Source of the DNA: Candidatus Gastranaerophilales bacterium
GTDB lineage: Bacteria > Cyanobacteriota > Vampirovibrionia > Gastranaerophilales > Gastranaerophilaceae
DNA: 6,720 nt
Assembly: GCA_944326625.1 (NCBI GenBank)
Contig: CALVER010000077.1
Location: 1 to 6,720 of the forward strand
Direction: 5' to 3'
Of this stretch, positions 6,496 to 6,720 are shown piece by piece. The notes beneath the pieces are model-generated. The model was not told the origin of the DNA and searched no databases. It worked only from the letters and a program-made list of their open reading frames with translations. A program made the translations under genes and the position numbers. How positions within the stretch are numbered: position 1 is the stretch's first letter; every line of letters begins with the position of its first letter.

Positions 6496-6562
6496 CGTCA
6501 TCCCGCATTTATTGCGGGATCTAAAAGAGAAAATAAGATCCCGGAACAAGTCCGGGATGACG
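6496..6562. repeat. Palindromic intergenic repeat, family B
   Basis: Perfect 10-base outer arms, CGTCATCCCG (6496-6505) and CGGGATGACG (6553-6562), enclose two further hairpins: CCCGCA/TGCGGG (6502-6507, 6513-6518) and CCCGGA/TCCGGG (6540-6545, 6551-6556). A third pair is GGGATCT/AGATCCC (6516-6522, 6536-6542). The inner hairpins use bases of the outer stem, so the element can fold either as one long stem or as a dumbbell. This is the familiar 'GTCATCCCG...CGGGATGAC' type of nomadic repeat. Confidence 0.85.
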
Positions 6563-6572
6563 GTAGTCTCAA

Positions 6573-6667
6573 GTCATTGCGAGGGTGCTACGCACGTAGA
6601 CATGCTCACAACATTGAATATATTGTCCTGTCATTGCGAGGCCGAGCGAAGCGAGGCCGTGGCAATC
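6573..6667. repeat. Palindromic intergenic repeat, family C, two tandem copies
   Basis: GTCATTGCGAGG occurs at 6573-6584 and again at 6630-6641. The second copy is complete to 6667: ATTGC (6633-6637) pairs with GCAAT (6662-6666), GGCC (6640-6643) with GGCC (6655-6658), and the loop holds GCGAAGC (6646-6652), a heptamer known to form an unusually stable DNA mini-hairpin. The first copy has diverged after its head and instead has the pairs GTGC/GCAC (6585-6595) and CTACG/CGTAG (6588-6599). It matches the common 'GTCATTGCGAGG...GTGGCAATC' element seen in many bacterial genomes. Translated, it yields the HCEAERSEA-type peptide that often appears as a false gene. Confidence 0.85.
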
Positions 6668-6690
6668 GCAAAGTGTTTGGAATTGAATGA

Positions 6691-6720
6691 GATTACGACG
6701 TCCTGCGCCACTCCTCGTAA
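6691..6720. repeat. Probable diverged, inverted copy of repeat C, cut by the window edge
   Basis: GATTACGACG ... CTCCTCGTAA has the layout of a repeat C element read backwards (GATTGCCACG ... CCTCGCAATGAC). Its ends TTACGA (6693-6698) and TCGTAA (6715-6720) are inverted repeats. The right end lies outside the window, so the call is tentative. Bases 6668-6690 between the copies show nothing recognisable. Confidence 0.4.

Noticed and set aside
6336..6720. CRISPR array
   Set aside because: The repeats differ from each other, are individually palindromic, and show no regular repeat-spacer spacing.

Overview
The window is AT-rich bacterial DNA with dense, compact genes, strong AGGA/GGAG ribosome-binding sites and the standard stop codons (TAG for alaS, TAA for dut, the small gene and the GH57 gene). 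There is no phage, plasmid or CRISPR signature. The combination of low G+C coding DNA, a cytoplasmic GH57 alpha-glucan enzyme and G+C-rich nomadic palindromic repeats would fit an uncultured gut or aquatic lineage such as Gastranaerophilales/'Melainabacteria'. That is a guess from style, not a proven assignment.

Layout. Positions 1-305 hold the first ~101 codons of an unrecognised protein on the minus strand, cut by the window edge. It is divergent from alaS (499-3108, +), a complete alanyl-tRNA synthetase. A 15-codon ORF fills the gap after the alaS stop, and dut (3168-3605, +), a complete trimeric-type dUTPase, follows. dut converges, with only 5 bp between stop codons, on a 59-codon minus-strand gene (3611-3790) that is easy to miss. 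That small gene lies just downstream of a large minus-strand gene for a GH57 glycoside hydrolase (3867-6101), and the two could form an operon.

Positions 6102-6299 are a divergent promoter region with the same TGATATAATAA element on each strand, one facing the GH57 gene and one facing right. The rightward promoter is textbook quality and has a strong ribosome-binding site and an ATG at 6300. The gene it should drive is broken: after nine codons comes a run of nine G, then a stop. From about 6336 to the window end the DNA is visibly richer in G+C and consists of at least three different families of palindromic intergenic repeats in a row.

Functionally, alaS and dut are housekeeping genes (translation; nucleotide-pool hygiene). 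The GH57 gene is probably for internal alpha-glucan (glycogen-like) metabolism. The points most worth a second look are the promoter-plus-stub in front of the repeat cluster, with the G9 tract that would control its reading frame, the hidden 59-residue gene, and the duplicated start region in front of dut. I do not see convincing evidence for a complete new biological system in this window.
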